From the NCBI GenBank assembly GCA_036351775.1, contig JAZBPX010000018.1, positions 3,179 to 67,178 of the forward strand: a stretch of 64,000 nucleotides of DNA, in the 5' to 3' direction. The DNA is from Pacificimonas sp036351775. GTDB taxonomy: Bacteria > Pseudomonadota > Alphaproteobacteria > Sphingomonadales > Sphingomonadaceae. Under the pieces are notes generated by a model. It worked only from the letters and a program-made list of their open reading frames with translations, was not told where the DNA came from and did not search any database. Shown here one piece after another: positions 17,227 to 25,664 of the stretch (the stretch's first letter is position 1; each line of letters begins with the position of its first letter). Position numbers and translations under genes: made by a program.

Positions 17227-17877
17227 ATGAAGATTTTTCCTCCTGCGCCCGCCCTAGCTCTCGCCTCTGCCGCCGCCCTGCTTATGGCTGCGCCCACGCT
17301 CTCTGCGGCTCACAGCCTGCCGCGGGGTGTGTGGACCAATATGGAGGACGTCTATTTCGCCGAAGGGGAGGGCCGCCCCGCGCAGGAATGGACCGCCTTC
17401 CGCGTGCTGGACGATGGCCGCTGGCAGCGGATCGATGCCTTTGGCGAGGGGCTGACGGAGCTGAGCGCAGAGCCGATCCCGGGCCTCTCGCGGCGCGGCG
17501 AGGATGGCTGGCAGATCGGAGCGAGCGAGCTGCGCCGGGCGCGGGACATGACCTGCTGGTTCTCGGTCAGGAAATTCGCGGCGAAGCCAGATGGCAGCGA
17601 CGACTGGACGTTCGCGAACAACCTGCCGGTTTATGACCAGGGCGGGCGCGTGTTTCTGGACGGCGAAGGTATTGCCCCCGACGTCACCATGCGCGTTCGC
17701 AATGTGACCTGGGCGAAAGGGAGCAGCACGCGGCCCGCGCTCGTTCTTTACGCGCACAGGGACGATCCGGCGCGGGCGGAAAGCTATGCCTGGACCTCGC
17801 CCGATGCGGGCATGGTGGGCATCAACCTTCGCTGGGTGCAGGGCAGTTGCAGCCCGGTCCAGCCGGACGGCGAATAG
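17227..17877 (+). CDS. Secreted protein of unknown function
   Basis: A 216-residue protein with a clear signal peptide (residues 1-28, LALASAAALLMAAPTLSAAHS). The mature part is rich in Trp, Gly and Asp and contains a pair of well-separated cysteines (in MTCWFSV and QGSCSPV) that could form a disulfide. I do not recognise the family. It lies downstream of operator site 1 and 13 nt before a quinone-oxidoreductase gene, so both are probably expressed with the GntR-controlled cluster. Confidence 0.75.
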   Translation: MKIFPPAPALALASAAALLMAAPTLSAAHSLPRGVWTNMEDVYFAEGEGRPAQEWTAFRVLDDGRWQRIDAFGEGLTELSAEPIPGLSRRGEDGWQIGASELRRARDMTCWFSVRKFAAKPDGSDDWTFANNLPVYDQGGRVFLDGEGIAPDVTMRVRNVTWAKGSSTRPALVLYAHRDDPARAESYAWTSPDAGMVGINLRWVQGSCSPVQPDGE

Positions 17878-17890
17878 GGAGACCGGGATC

Positions 17891-18868
17891 ATGCAGGCGA
17901 CGCGCGCGGAATTTTCAGAGCTTGGCGGGCCGGAGGTCATCAAATGGGTGACCGAAGAGCAGCCCGCCCCTGCCCCCGGCGAAGTGACCATTGAACATGG
18001 CGCGGTGGGCCTCAATTACATCGACACCTATCACCGGCGGGGCATCTATCCGGTCCAGCTGCCGAGCGGGATGGGACTGGAAGCGGCGGGCAAGGTCGTC
18101 GCGGTCGGGAATGGCGTATCGGATTTCAAGGTGGGCGATCGGGTCGCGACCTTCGGGCCGCTGCTGGGCGCCTATGCAACGCACCGCAATATCGGCGCGG
18201 AGCACCTGTTCCGCCTGCCGGACAGTATCGATGACCAGACCGCCGCGGCCGCCATCCTGAAGGGCTGCACGGCGGAATTCCTGATTGAACGCTGCGGCAG
18301 GGTCGAGGCGGGCTGGCCCGTGCTGGTCCATGCCGCGGCCGGGGCGACCGGCCTGCTGCTCGTCCAGTGGCTGAAGCATATCGGCGCGGAAGTGATCGGC
18401 ACGGTTTCGACGGAGGCCAAGGCGGAGGCCGCGCGGGCAGCGGGCGCGCACCACATCATCTTCTACAAGGAAGAGAACACCGCCGAGCGCGTGCGCGCGA
18501 TCACGAGCGGGGCGGGTGTCCGCGTGTCGTTCGATGGCATCGGCCGCTCGACATGGGAAACCTCGCTCGATTCAACCGGGAAGCGCGGCCTGATCATCAA
18601 TTACGGCAATGCCGATGCCCCGGTCGGCGAGGTCGATGTGGGCGTACTGGCGCTGAAGGGGTCGCTCTTTAATACGCGGCCCATGCTGTTTCACTATTAT
18701 GAGGAGCCCGATGAGCGCGCGGCGGGCGCGGCGCGGGTCTGGGAGCTGTTCGCGGAGGGCGCGCTGTCAGTGACGATCGGCCAGACCTACAAGCTGACCG
18801 ACGCGGATCAGGCGCACCGCGACCTTCAGGCGGGCAAGACCACCGGATCGACGGTCCTGATCCCGTAA
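17891..18868 (+). CDS. NADPH:quinone oxidoreductase, zinc-free MDR family
   Basis: A 325-residue medium-chain dehydrogenase/reductase of the QOR type. It has the GLNYIDTYHRRGIYP start motif of quinone oxidoreductases, no structural zinc cysteines, and a Rossmann segment AAAGATGLLLVQWLKHIGAEVIGTV at about residues 145-170. It reduces quinones or the double bond of enones with NADPH. The ATG at 17891 is preceded by a GGGA ribosome site. It forms a two-gene unit with the secreted protein upstream. Confidence 0.92.
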   Translation: MQATRAEFSELGGPEVIKWVTEEQPAPAPGEVTIEHGAVGLNYIDTYHRRGIYPVQLPSGMGLEAAGKVVAVGNGVSDFKVGDRVATFGPLLGAYATHRNIGAEHLFRLPDSIDDQTAAAAILKGCTAEFLIERCGRVEAGWPVLVHAAAGATGLLLVQWLKHIGAEVIGTVSTEAKAEAARAAGAHHIIFYKEENTAERVRAITSGAGVRVSFDGIGRSTWETSLDSTGKRGLIINYGNADAPVGEVDVGVLALKGSLFNTRPMLFHYYEEPDERAAGAARVWELFAEGALSVTIGQTYKLTDADQAHRDLQAGKTTGSTVLIP

Positions 18869-19011
18869 CGCGCCTTAGCCGTGGGAACGATGGCCGGGCG
18901 GCGGATGTGGCGCGGAGCGACTGGGTTTGCGGGTGCGCGGCTGGCGGAAAGAGCTGGGCGCGCGGGCGTTCGGAGGTGCGGGCCAAGTTAGTGCCCTACT
19001 TTCTGGTCATC

Positions 19012-19025
19012 CCAGCGTTCGCTGG
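19012..19025. terminator. Short hairpin between convergent genes
   Basis: CCAGCG-TT-CGCTGG forms a 6-bp stem inside GTCAT...ATGAC, a truncated relative of the palindromic repeats. It lies between the quinone oxidoreductase (plus) and the YciI-like gene (minus) and may end transcription from either side. There is no T-run. The remaining 160-nt gap from 18869 shows no gene. Confidence 0.35.
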
Positions 19026-19030
19026 TATGA

Positions 19031-19351
19031 CTATTTGGGCTTAGGTGCGTTCTTCCACGCGGTGCCGCCGACCCAATCGCCGGCGACAGCGCGGAACTCG
19101 GCGGCGGTTATGGTGGGCCAGACGCCCGCGGTGAAATAGGGGTCGGTTTCGAGGAAGGTGCGGGCTTCGGCGAGGGAGCCCGCTTTGACGATCAGGAGGG
19201 AGCCGATGGTGGCCTCACCGTCCTTCAGCGGGCCCGCGGCGGCGTAGCGGTCGATATGGGCTTCAACATGATCGAGATGGGCCTTGAGATGCTCGGCGCG
19301 GAGGGCGGCCGACGCCGGGCCGTCGGTGCAGGTGAAGGCGAAGAGGGGCAT
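19031..19351 (-). CDS. YciI-like protein
   Basis: A 106-residue ferredoxin-like-fold protein of the YCII family, with LRAEHLKAHLDHVEAHIDRY, AGPLKDGEATIGSLLIVKA and DPYFTAGVWPTI segments. The conserved His of LKAHL and Asp of DPY are the pair thought to be catalytic in this family; members act as small hydrolases or dehalogenating/isomerising helpers in catabolic operons. It is the last gene of the ten-gene minus-strand operon starting at 28170 and overlaps the preceding VOC gene. Confidence 0.88.
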   Translation of the reverse strand: MPLFAFTCTDGPASAALRAEHLKAHLDHVEAHIDRYAAAGPLKDGEATIGSLLIVKAGSLAEARTFLETDPYFTAGVWPTITAAEFRAVAGDWVGGTAWKNAPKPK

Positions 19352-20250
19352 CAGGCGGTCTCCACCAGTTCCAGAAGCTCGCCTGCCGGGCCGGTCGTGG
19401 TGCCCACACGGCGGCCCTCGTAAACCGCGCCTTTCCGGACGGCGGGGGGCGTGATCCAGTTGACCTTGCAGGCGTCGAGATCGCGGGCGGCCAGCGTCAC
19501 GAGCGCGTTGCCGGGCGGGAGCAGGCCGGGGTGACGCGGGCGCTGAGTGGCTAAGTCCGGATAGTCATCGACCTCGACGATGGGCAGGCGGCCCGCACTG
19601 ACCATGGTGAGCGTGGTCAATGTGCCATCGGGCAGGCCGAACGCCCTGTTAATCATGGTGTAGGGGATGGTGAAATCGCTGCCCCGGTCGAGGCCGAGGC
19701 GCTGTTCGTACCAGGCAATGCTCGCCTGCCGGTCGGGCGCGGCGAGGACGCAGATGAAAATGCGGTCCACGGGGCTGCTTGCGCGCGGCAGGTCGCTGTC
19801 CGGCATGTCGCTGAGGACCTGGTTGAGATAGACCATTTCGCGGCCCGGGCCGAGCACCTGCATGGGAATGAAGGCGGGTTCGATATTCTCGATCTTTTTG
19901 GGCGGGCCGACGATCTCGAACTGGTCCGGCGGCAGTTTGTCCGGCCAGCCCCAGACATCCTGAACGGTACATTCGAACGCGGCCCAGCCATAGCTGGTCG
20001 TGGGTCTGAAATCCGGGTGCGGCGGCTGTTCGACGAGGCGGAACCAGCAGGACTCGCCGCTCTGGGGGCGCAGGGCGGCATAGGCCGATCCGGCGCTCGC
20101 GGGGCAGCCCCAGCTGGCGGCCAGATCGGCCGACAGCGTCCCCTCCTCCACGAGATCGAGGCCGAGCGTGCCCTGGTAGGCCGTCAGCGCCGCGGCGAGG
20201 TCGGGGACGGTCGAAAGGCCGCCGAGGATGGTGCCGTGGGGGATCCTCAA
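19351..20250 (-). CDS. Two-module VOC (glyoxalase/extradiol-type) protein
   Basis: A 299-residue cytoplasmic protein with two vicinal-oxygen-chelate modules: about residues 8-145 (TVPDLAAALTAYQGTLGLDLVEEG) and 160-299 (DRQASIAWYEQRLGLDRGS). The arrangement is that of glyoxalase-like or extradiol-dioxygenase-like enzymes, but the metal ligands are not obvious, so the reaction cannot be assigned. It overlaps the enoyl-CoA hydratase gene upstream (ATGA) and the YciI-like gene downstream. Confidence 0.85.
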   Translation of the reverse strand: MRIPHGTILGGLSTVPDLAAALTAYQGTLGLDLVEEGTLSADLAASWGCPASAGSAYAALRPQSGESCWFRLVEQPPHPDFRPTTSYGWAAFECTVQDVWGWPDKLPPDQFEIVGPPKKIENIEPAFIPMQVLGPGREMVYLNQVLSDMPDSDLPRASSPVDRIFICVLAAPDRQASIAWYEQRLGLDRGSDFTIPYTMINRAFGLPDGTLTTLTMVSAGRLPIVEVDDYPDLATQRPRHPGLLPPGNALVTLAARDLDACKVNWITPPAVRKGAVYEGRRVGTTTGPAGELLELVETA

Positions 20251-20999
20251 TCGCCGAACTCCGGGCGGCGTTTCTCGACGAAGGCGGCGGTGCCCTCGGT
20301 GAAATCGGTGCCCTGAAATGCGTCGGCAAAGATGCGCCGGGTTTCGTCGTCGTCGGCGCTCTGGCCATCGAGCACGCAGCGTACGAAGCGCTTGGTCTCG
20401 CGGATGGAATGCGGGCTGGCGGCGAGGATGGCGTTCGCGAGCGCATCCGGCGTGTCGGCGAGTTCCTCGACAAGGCCGATACGGTAGGCCTCGGCGGCGT
20501 CCATCAGCGCCCCGGTGTAGAGGATGCGCTTCGCCTGTCCCGGTCCGACGAGATCGACGAGCAGCTTCACGTCGTGCAGCGGATAGACGAGGCCGAGCTT
20601 TGCGGGCGTGATGCCGAAGCGGGCGGAGGGCGCGGCGACGCGGAGATCGCAGGCCAGCGCGAGCCCGCAGCCGCCGCCGACGCAGTCCCCCTCGATGAAG
20701 GCGATGGTGGGTAGGGCCAGGCGGGCGATTGCGTGCTGGACGGTATTGATGGCGGTCTGGTTGGCGGCGCGCCAGTCGGCGTCATCCTTGTGCGCGAGGA
20801 GCTCCTTGATGTCGGCCCCGGCAGAGAAGGAACCGCCCTCCGCCGCGCGCAGGATAAGGAGGCGGGCGTCCGAACCCTCCGCCTCTTTCAGCAGATCGGG
20901 AATCGCCTGCCACATCGCCATGTTCAGGGCGTTGCGCTTGTCGGCGCGGTCGATGAGGAGGTGCGCGGTGCGTCCCTCGATCTGCAGCCGGATGGTCAT
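20247..20999 (-). CDS. Enoyl-CoA hydratase/isomerase-family (crotonase) protein
   Basis: A 250-residue crotonase-fold enzyme acting on CoA thioesters. The oxyanion-hole segments are SFSAGADIKELLAHKDD and GDCVGGGCGLALACDLRVA. The stretch FGITPAKLGLVYPLHDVKLL aligns with the FGxPExxLG motif of classical hydratases, but Ala stands where the catalytic Glu of rat enoyl-CoA hydratase usually is. That suggests another crotonase reaction such as isomerisation, decarboxylation or thioester hydrolysis. It overlaps its neighbours on both sides by ATGA junctions. Confidence 0.88.
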   Translation of the reverse strand: MTIRLQIEGRTAHLLIDRADKRNALNMAMWQAIPDLLKEAEGSDARLLILRAAEGGSFSAGADIKELLAHKDDADWRAANQTAINTVQHAIARLALPTIAFIEGDCVGGGCGLALACDLRVAAPSARFGITPAKLGLVYPLHDVKLLVDLVGPGQAKRILYTGALMDAAEAYRIGLVEELADTPDALANAILAASPHSIRETKRFVRCVLDGQSADDDETRRIFADAFQGTDFTEGTAAFVEKRRPEFGD

Positions 21000-21868
21000 G
21001 CGGGGTGTGCCGCCGTGAAGTGATCGGCGATGGCCTTTCGGGTCGTGACCCAGACATCGTCATGGGCGCGGACGTGGCGGAAGAACTCCTCCAGCGCCCA
21101 GATGCGGCCCGGGCGGCCAATGATGCGGAGGTGGAGGCCGAGGCTCATCATCTTGGGACTGCCCGCCTCCCCCTCGCGGTAGAGCTGGTCGAAATTCGCC
21201 TTTGCATAGTCGAGCCACTGGTCCGGCGTGAGCGCGGGGTCGGTCCACATCTTCATGTCGTTGTTGTCGAGCTGGTAGGGCACGATGCACATCGGCCTGC
21301 CGGGGACGGTCTCGCGGTCCCAGAAGGGCACGTCGCCGGAATAGTCGTCCATGTGATAGGTGAACCCCTCTTCTGAGAGGAGGCGGCGCGTGTTGTCCGT
21401 TAGAAGGTAGCGGCTGAGCCAGCCATACGGGCGGACGCCGCAGGTCTTCTCGATGCTGGTTACCGCCTTTCGGATGAAGTCGCGTTCCTCATCCTCGGTC
21501 ATTTTGAACTGGTGAACCCAGCGCCAGCCATGGCTGATCGGTTCGTGACCGAGGTCGACGAGCGCTCCCGCGATCTCCGGATGATTTTCGAGGCTGAGCG
21601 CGGCGACGGTCCAGCTGGCCATGATGTCGTATGTCTTGAGGAGGCCGACAATGCGCGGCGCGCCCGCCTTGATCCCGTAGAGATAGTTGGATTCGTTCGA
21701 ATAGTTCCGCATCTTCGATTTCACGAAGACGCCGAGTTCGTCGACTGGCTCCATCCCGCGGTCGCCCCGCGCGATGGTCATCTCGCTGCCCTCCTCGACG
21801 TTGACGACGACACTGAGCGCGAGCTTCGCGCCGCCGGGCCAGTCCATGCGCTCTTCGGTCAGGGGCAT
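20996..21868 (-). CDS. PuuE-like polysaccharide-deacetylase-fold hydrolase
   Basis: A 290-residue member of the polysaccharide deacetylase superfamily in the allantoinase (PuuE)/cyclic-imide-hydrolase branch. It begins MDWPGGAKLALSVVVNVEEGSE, and the metal-site region contains GHEPISHGWRWVHQF and, near the C-terminus, LGLHLRIIGRPGRIWALEEFF. Enzymes of this branch open cyclic amides or imides. No purine-degradation gene is near, so allantoin is unlikely. Two further paralogues lie at 46702 and 47616, supporting an imide or related C-N ring as the cluster's substrate. Confidence 0.85.
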   Translation of the reverse strand: MPLTEERMDWPGGAKLALSVVVNVEEGSEMTIARGDRGMEPVDELGVFVKSKMRNYSNESNYLYGIKAGAPRIVGLLKTYDIMASWTVAALSLENHPEIAGALVDLGHEPISHGWRWVHQFKMTEDEERDFIRKAVTSIEKTCGVRPYGWLSRYLLTDNTRRLLSEEGFTYHMDDYSGDVPFWDRETVPGRPMCIVPYQLDNNDMKMWTDPALTPDQWLDYAKANFDQLYREGEAGSPKMMSLGLHLRIIGRPGRIWALEEFFRHVRAHDDVWVTTRKAIADHFTAAHPA

Positions 21869-21891
21869 GACGGGTCTCCCTTCGACAGACC

Positions 21892-21968
21892 GTCATCCTG
21901 AACTCGGTTCAGGACCCAGTGGCCGAAGCGTCGCTCATGATTGGATCCTGAAACAAGTTCAGGATGAC
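21892..21968. repeat. 77-bp palindromic intergenic repeat
   Basis: GTCATCCTGAACTCGGTTCA and GAAACAAGTTCAGGATGAC are inverted arms around a 35-nt loop. The element separates the PuuE-like gene from the SDR gene and is the only sizeable gap in the ten-gene minus-strand operon. It could cause partial termination or stabilise the upstream mRNA. Confidence 0.8.
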
Positions 21969-22004
21969 GGGGGTGGAGGAGGGGAGAGATGATCCGTGAC
22001 GCCA

Positions 22005-22805
22005 TCAGTGCATCTCCTCCCCGCCGGAGACGTTTAGCGCCTCGCCGGTCACGTAGAAGGCGTCGTCCGAGGCCAGCCAGAGGCAGGCGGCGGCGGTGTC
22101 GCTAGGGAGGCCGGGGCGACCCATGGGGTTCTTGGTGGCCATGTTCTCGAGATACGCCTCGACGGTCTCGAAACCGAGCAGCTTCGAGAAATAGGCGTTC
22201 TGCTGCGCGCCGAGGCCGGTGGTGACGTGGTTCGGGCAGATGGCGTTGACGGTGATGCCGTGCGCGCCGAGCTCGACCGCGCTGGCGCGGGTCAGGCCGA
22301 CCATGCCGTGCTTCGAGGAGACATAGGCCGGAAGGTGGGGGAAGCCGGTCTTCGCGGCCTGGCTGGCGATGTTTATGATGCGTCCGCCCTGCCCGCGCCC
22401 GACCATCGCGCGCGCGGCGGCCTGTGTGCAGTAGAAGGCACCGGAGAGGTTGACGGCGAGCACCCGGTCCCACTCCTCCGCAGTATCGACCTCGAGAAGC
22501 GGTTTCATCTTGAAGCCGATGCCGGCATTGTTGACGTGGATATCGACGCTGCCGAAGCGCTCCGCCGCCTGCCCGATCAGCGCGCGGCACTGGGCGACGT
22601 CGGAGACATCGCAGGCGATTGTGGCGACGTCCGCGCCGCGCCCGCGCAGCTCCTCGGCCACGCCCTCCGCCTCGGCATCAATGTTGAGGTCGGAGACGAC
22701 GCAGTTCGCGCCCTGATCGGCGAAGGCCTGCAGGATGCCCTGCCCCAGCCCCTTTTCCCTGCCGGAGCCGGTGACGACGACGGTCTTTCCCGAAAAGCGA
22801 CCCAT
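22005..22805 (-). CDS. Short-chain dehydrogenase/reductase
   Basis: A 266-residue classical SDR. The cofactor loop is TGSGREKGLGQGI, and CDVSD near residue 65, NNAGIGF near 92, Ser in NIASQAAK and Tyr-Lys in YVSSK complete the expected active site. The Asp in VVSDLN suggests NAD preference. It would interconvert a hydroxyl and a carbonyl group of a pathway intermediate. It is 4 nt downstream of the REDY-like gene and belongs to the 28170-19031 operon. Confidence 0.92.
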   Translation of the reverse strand: MGRFSGKTVVVTGSGREKGLGQGILQAFADQGANCVVSDLNIDAEAEGVAEELRGRGADVATIACDVSDVAQCRALIGQAAERFGSVDIHVNNAGIGFKMKPLLEVDTAEEWDRVLAVNLSGAFYCTQAAARAMVGRGQGGRIINIASQAAKTGFPHLPAYVSSKHGMVGLTRASAVELGAHGITVNAICPNHVTTGLGAQQNAYFSKLLGFETVEAYLENMATKNPMGRPGLPSDTAAACLWLASDDAFYVTGEALNVSGGEEMH

Positions 22806-22809
22806 CGCG

Positions 22810-23118
22810 CTAGAGATCCTCGGTCAGGATGAACTGTGGCGCGTCGGCATAGCCCTGGAACGGGGCGGCGGCCTTCTGGAAGTCCTCAGCCGACACGTCG
22901 GTGACGAACTCGTCGAGGCCGGAGACGTCGATGACCTCGATATAGTCGTAGTGCGGCTTCGCCTCGGGGTCCCCGAAGACACCGGTCGCCTTGTGCACGG
23001 TAAAGGATGTGACGGAGCCGAGCGCGCTGGCGGCGGGGATGTCGCGGGTCTTTGCCCACTCCTCATAGTCTTTGGCGCTGACACCGGGCTTCAGGTTGAA
23101 CAGGCAGATGATACGCAT
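22810..23118 (-). CDS. REDY/HapK-like small protein
   Basis: A 102-residue dimeric alpha/beta-barrel-type protein resembling the REDY-like HapK group named after prodiginine-biosynthesis genes: MRIICLFNLKPGVSAKDYEEWAK, then PHYDYIEVIDVSGLDEF and FILTEDL. No function is established for this group; the fold suggests a small cyclase or isomerase. It sits 3 nt after the amidase gene and 4 nt before the SDR gene. The family assignment is by motif and carries moderate certainty. Confidence 0.75.
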   Translation of the reverse strand: MRIICLFNLKPGVSAKDYEEWAKTRDIPAASALGSVTSFTVHKATGVFGDPEAKPHYDYIEVIDVSGLDEFVTDVSAEDFQKAAAPFQGYADAPQFILTEDL

Positions 23119-23121
23119 GGT

Positions 23122-24297
23122 TCAGTCTCCTTGGCTTGCGGGCGCGCGGTAGCTACCCAGTTTCTGATCGAGTGTGCGGGCGAGCGCAAACAGGCCCGCC
23201 TCATGCCCCGACTTGCCGACGATCTGGACGCCGAGCGGCAGGCCATCGGCGCTCCAGCCCATCGGCAGGCTGATGACGGGCAGGCCCGCGATGTTGGCGA
23301 GGCAGGTGAAATCGGCCTGCGCGGCGGGTTCGAGATCGGCGTGCGGAAAGGGCGGGTTCGGCACGGTCGGCATGATGAGGAAGCCGTGCGCCCCGACAAT
23401 CTGACGGACGCGGGCGCGCGTTTCGGTCAGGATACGCTGGTCTTCGGACCAGTCCGCATCGGCGCGGCGCGGGCCGTAGGTGAGAAGTTTCGCGAGATGA
23501 GCGGAGGTTTCGACGCCGGCGAGATGCGCGGCCATTGCCTTTGACACTTGGATAAACCCGGCGAACCGGATGCGAGAGTTTTTCGTGCCAAGCTCGACGG
23601 CGGTGGGTTCGTCCTTGAGAAGGGCGAGAACGCGGGCGAAGGCGGTCTCGACATCGGGATGAAGGTTGACACCGTGATGGGTCAGGGTCGCGCCGCCTCC
23701 ATCGATGCCGCCCTCGCCGACATCCGACATGATGCGGGCGGCGCGTTCCAGAAGGTCCAGATCACGGGCGAGCGGCCCCACGGCGTCGAGGATGAGGTCG
23801 GCGGGTTCGAGGCCGTCCTGGCTGACGCGGTCCGTGGCGGGCTTGAAGCCGTAGACGCCGCAATGCGCGGCCGGAATACGGACGGAGCCCATCGTGTCGG
23901 TGCCGAGGCCGAGGTCGCAAAGGCCGGCCGCGACCGCCGCGCCGCTGCCGCCCGATGAGCCGCCGGGCGAATAGCCGGGGCGGTGAGGGTTCTGGACGGG
24001 GCCGAAATGCGGGTTGTCGGTCTTCGCGCCGAGCGCCGCCTCCTCCATGTTGAGGATACCGAGGATTTCCGCGCCCTCTGCCCGCAGCGCGGCGACCGTG
24101 GCGGCATCGCGGTCGGCAATCCGGTTCGCCCAGGTGCCGATCCCGGCGTGGAAGGGCAGGCCGCGCACCATGATGTTCGCCTTCACGCCGACCGTGACGC
24201 CCGCAAGCGCGCCCGCGCCGCCCGCCGCCGTCTCATCATAGGCGAGGAAGGCGTTCAGCGGCGGGTTCAGGGCGCGGAGGACGGCGAAGTCGGTCAC
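23122..24297 (-). CDS. Amidase-signature-family hydrolase
   Basis: A 391-residue amidase. GTG at 24297 is chosen because it begins 2 nt after the previous stop and avoids a non-homologous Arg-rich lead. The Ser-cisSer-Lys triad is visible: Lys in GVTVGVKANIMVRGLPFHAG, Ser-rich SPGGSSGGSGAAVA, and the nucleophile region GTDTMGSVRIPA. It hydrolyses a carboxamide to an acid and ammonia. It is shorter than GatA. With the ligase upstream it could free a carboxylate that is then activated with CoA. Confidence 0.9.
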   Translation of the reverse strand: MTDFAVLRALNPPLNAFLAYDETAAGGAGALAGVTVGVKANIMVRGLPFHAGIGTWANRIADRDAATVAALRAEGAEILGILNMEEAALGAKTDNPHFGPVQNPHRPGYSPGGSSGGSGAAVAAGLCDLGLGTDTMGSVRIPAAHCGVYGFKPATDRVSQDGLEPADLILDAVGPLARDLDLLERAARIMSDVGEGGIDGGGATLTHHGVNLHPDVETAFARVLALLKDEPTAVELGTKNSRIRFAGFIQVSKAMAAHLAGVETSAHLAKLLTYGPRRADADWSEDQRILTETRARVRQIVGAHGFLIMPTVPNPPFPHADLEPAAQADFTCLANIAGLPVISLPMGWSADGLPLGVQIVGKSGHEAGLFALARTLDQKLGSYRAPASQGD

Positions 24298-24299
24298 GC

Positions 24300-25664
24300 T
24301 CAGACGCCGCGCTCGTCGATCAAGCGGAGCGGCTTCTGGCGCTTGTCGATCTCGGTGGCCGCCGCCGTGCCGCCGGGTTCGCACAGCGCGACCTCGACCT
24401 CCACGCCGAGACCCTGCTTCAGCGTTTCAGCGAGCTTTGCCGCGTCCGTTCCGCCGCGGCTTTCCAGCGTCACGCGCATGGAATCGCGCTGCTGCGCGTC
24501 GCGCGTCAGGTGGCAGACATATTCGCCGGTCAGGTCGGCGCGGTTCTCGATGATCGCGCCGATGGCATGCGGGAACACGTTGATGCCGCGCAGCTTCACC
24601 ATGTTGTCGCTGCGGCCCTTGAAGCCCGCGACGCGCTTGAAGGCGATCTCGCCCCGCCCGTCCAGTTCGTGCGTAATGTCGTGCGTGTTGAAGCGGATGC
24701 AGGGCGCGATGTCATCCTTGTAGAGGCAGGTGACGACCATGTCGCCGGTGCCGCCGGGCGGGACGGGCGCGCCGGTGTCGACGTCGAGCAGTTCGAGATA
24801 CTGCGCATCCTCCCAAACATAGAGGCCGTCGCGGTCGGGCCCCTCGCCCGCGATCGAGCCGGTGTCGCCGACGCCGTACCAGTCATAGGCCTTTGCGCCG
24901 TGCCAGGCGTCCTCGGTGCTCTTGCGGTCCTCGGTGCCGAGATGGCCGATGATCATCCTGATGTCGATGCGGTCGAACAGCCCCTCCGCCTCCGCGGTAT
25001 CCGCGAGCTTCCTGACATAATCGACGAAGCCGACGAGCGTCGTGACGCCGAAATCGGCCATCAGACGCACCTGGTTGATGCTGCGCGTTTCGATGCCAGT
25101 GCCGGCGGACAGGAAGATCGAGTTGGTGAACTTCGTCACCGCCTCCCGAATATAATGCCCGCCGTTGATCATGCCGTGGCCGTAGACGGAGTGGACGACG
25201 TCATCGGGCGCCAGGCCCATCCAGCGGTACATGCGCCCGACAAGGAGGTTGCCGACCTCCCGCCCTTTTGGCCCGAACATCAGCACCTGAGGCTTGCCGG
25301 TCGTACCGCTGGTGGTGTGGAAGACGGTGGGCGCGCGGTCCGGGCCGCCCATGCCGTGGAAGTCGCCATAGGGGGGGTGTTCGGCGATGGAGGCCATCAG
25401 GTCGGACTTGTCGTAGACTGGCAGCTTCGCGATGTCCGCAAGGCCGTTTATGTCGCCCGGCTCGATACCCTGCGCGCGCCACAGCCGCTGGTAGAAGGGG
25501 ATTTGCCACGCGCGCCGCATCAGGCGCACGAACTGGGCGTCCTGCAGCGCGAACAGCTCGTCGCGGCTCATTTTTGCATAGCGCGCGGTGAAGGCGTCGC
25601 CGACGGGATAGTCGGCCAGCATCTGCCGGTGATCGAGCGCTTCGAAATAGGTCGGGAAGCTCAT
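24300..25664 (-). CDS. Phenylacetate-CoA-ligase-like acyl-CoA synthetase
   Basis: A 454-residue adenylate-forming enzyme of the PaaK branch. The AMP/P-loop motif is FHTTSGTTGKPQV near residue 115, followed by the YDWYGVGDTGSIAGEGPDRDG and PCIRFNTHDIT core motifs, and a C-terminal lid that includes KGRSDNMVKLRGINVFPHAI. It activates a carboxylic acid as its CoA thioester with ATP. No paa oxygenase genes are near, so phenylacetate itself is not indicated. It overlaps the PrpD-family gene upstream. Confidence 0.92.
   Translation of the reverse strand: MSFPTYFEALDHRQMLADYPVGDAFTARYAKMSRDELFALQDAQFVRLMRRAWQIPFYQRLWRAQGIEPGDINGLADIAKLPVYDKSDLMASIAEHPPYGDFHGMGGPDRAPTVFHTTSGTTGKPQVLMFGPKGREVGNLLVGRMYRWMGLAPDDVVHSVYGHGMINGGHYIREAVTKFTNSIFLSAGTGIETRSINQVRLMADFGVTTLVGFVDYVRKLADTAEAEGLFDRIDIRMIIGHLGTEDRKSTEDAWHGAKAYDWYGVGDTGSIAGEGPDRDGLYVWEDAQYLELLDVDTGAPVPPGGTGDMVVTCLYKDDIAPCIRFNTHDITHELDGRGEIAFKRVAGFKGRSDNMVKLRGINVFPHAIGAIIENRADLTGEYVCHLTRDAQQRDSMRVTLESRGGTDAAKLAETLKQGLGVEVEVALCEPGGTAAATEIDKRQKPLRLIDERGV

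Noticed and set aside
18669..18986. Minus-strand frame of 105 residues across the end of the quinone oxidoreductase
   Set aside because: It overlaps a solid gene, is Arg/Pro-rich and has no family signature.
20996..21868. Allantoin/purine degradation by the PuuE-like proteins
   Set aside because: No urate, hydroxyisourate, OHCU or allantoate genes are in the window, and the partners are CoA-ester enzymes.
24300..25664. Phenylacetate (paa) pathway
   Set aside because: Only a PaaK-like ligase is present; none of the paaABCDE oxygenase, paaG, paaJ or paaZ genes are seen.
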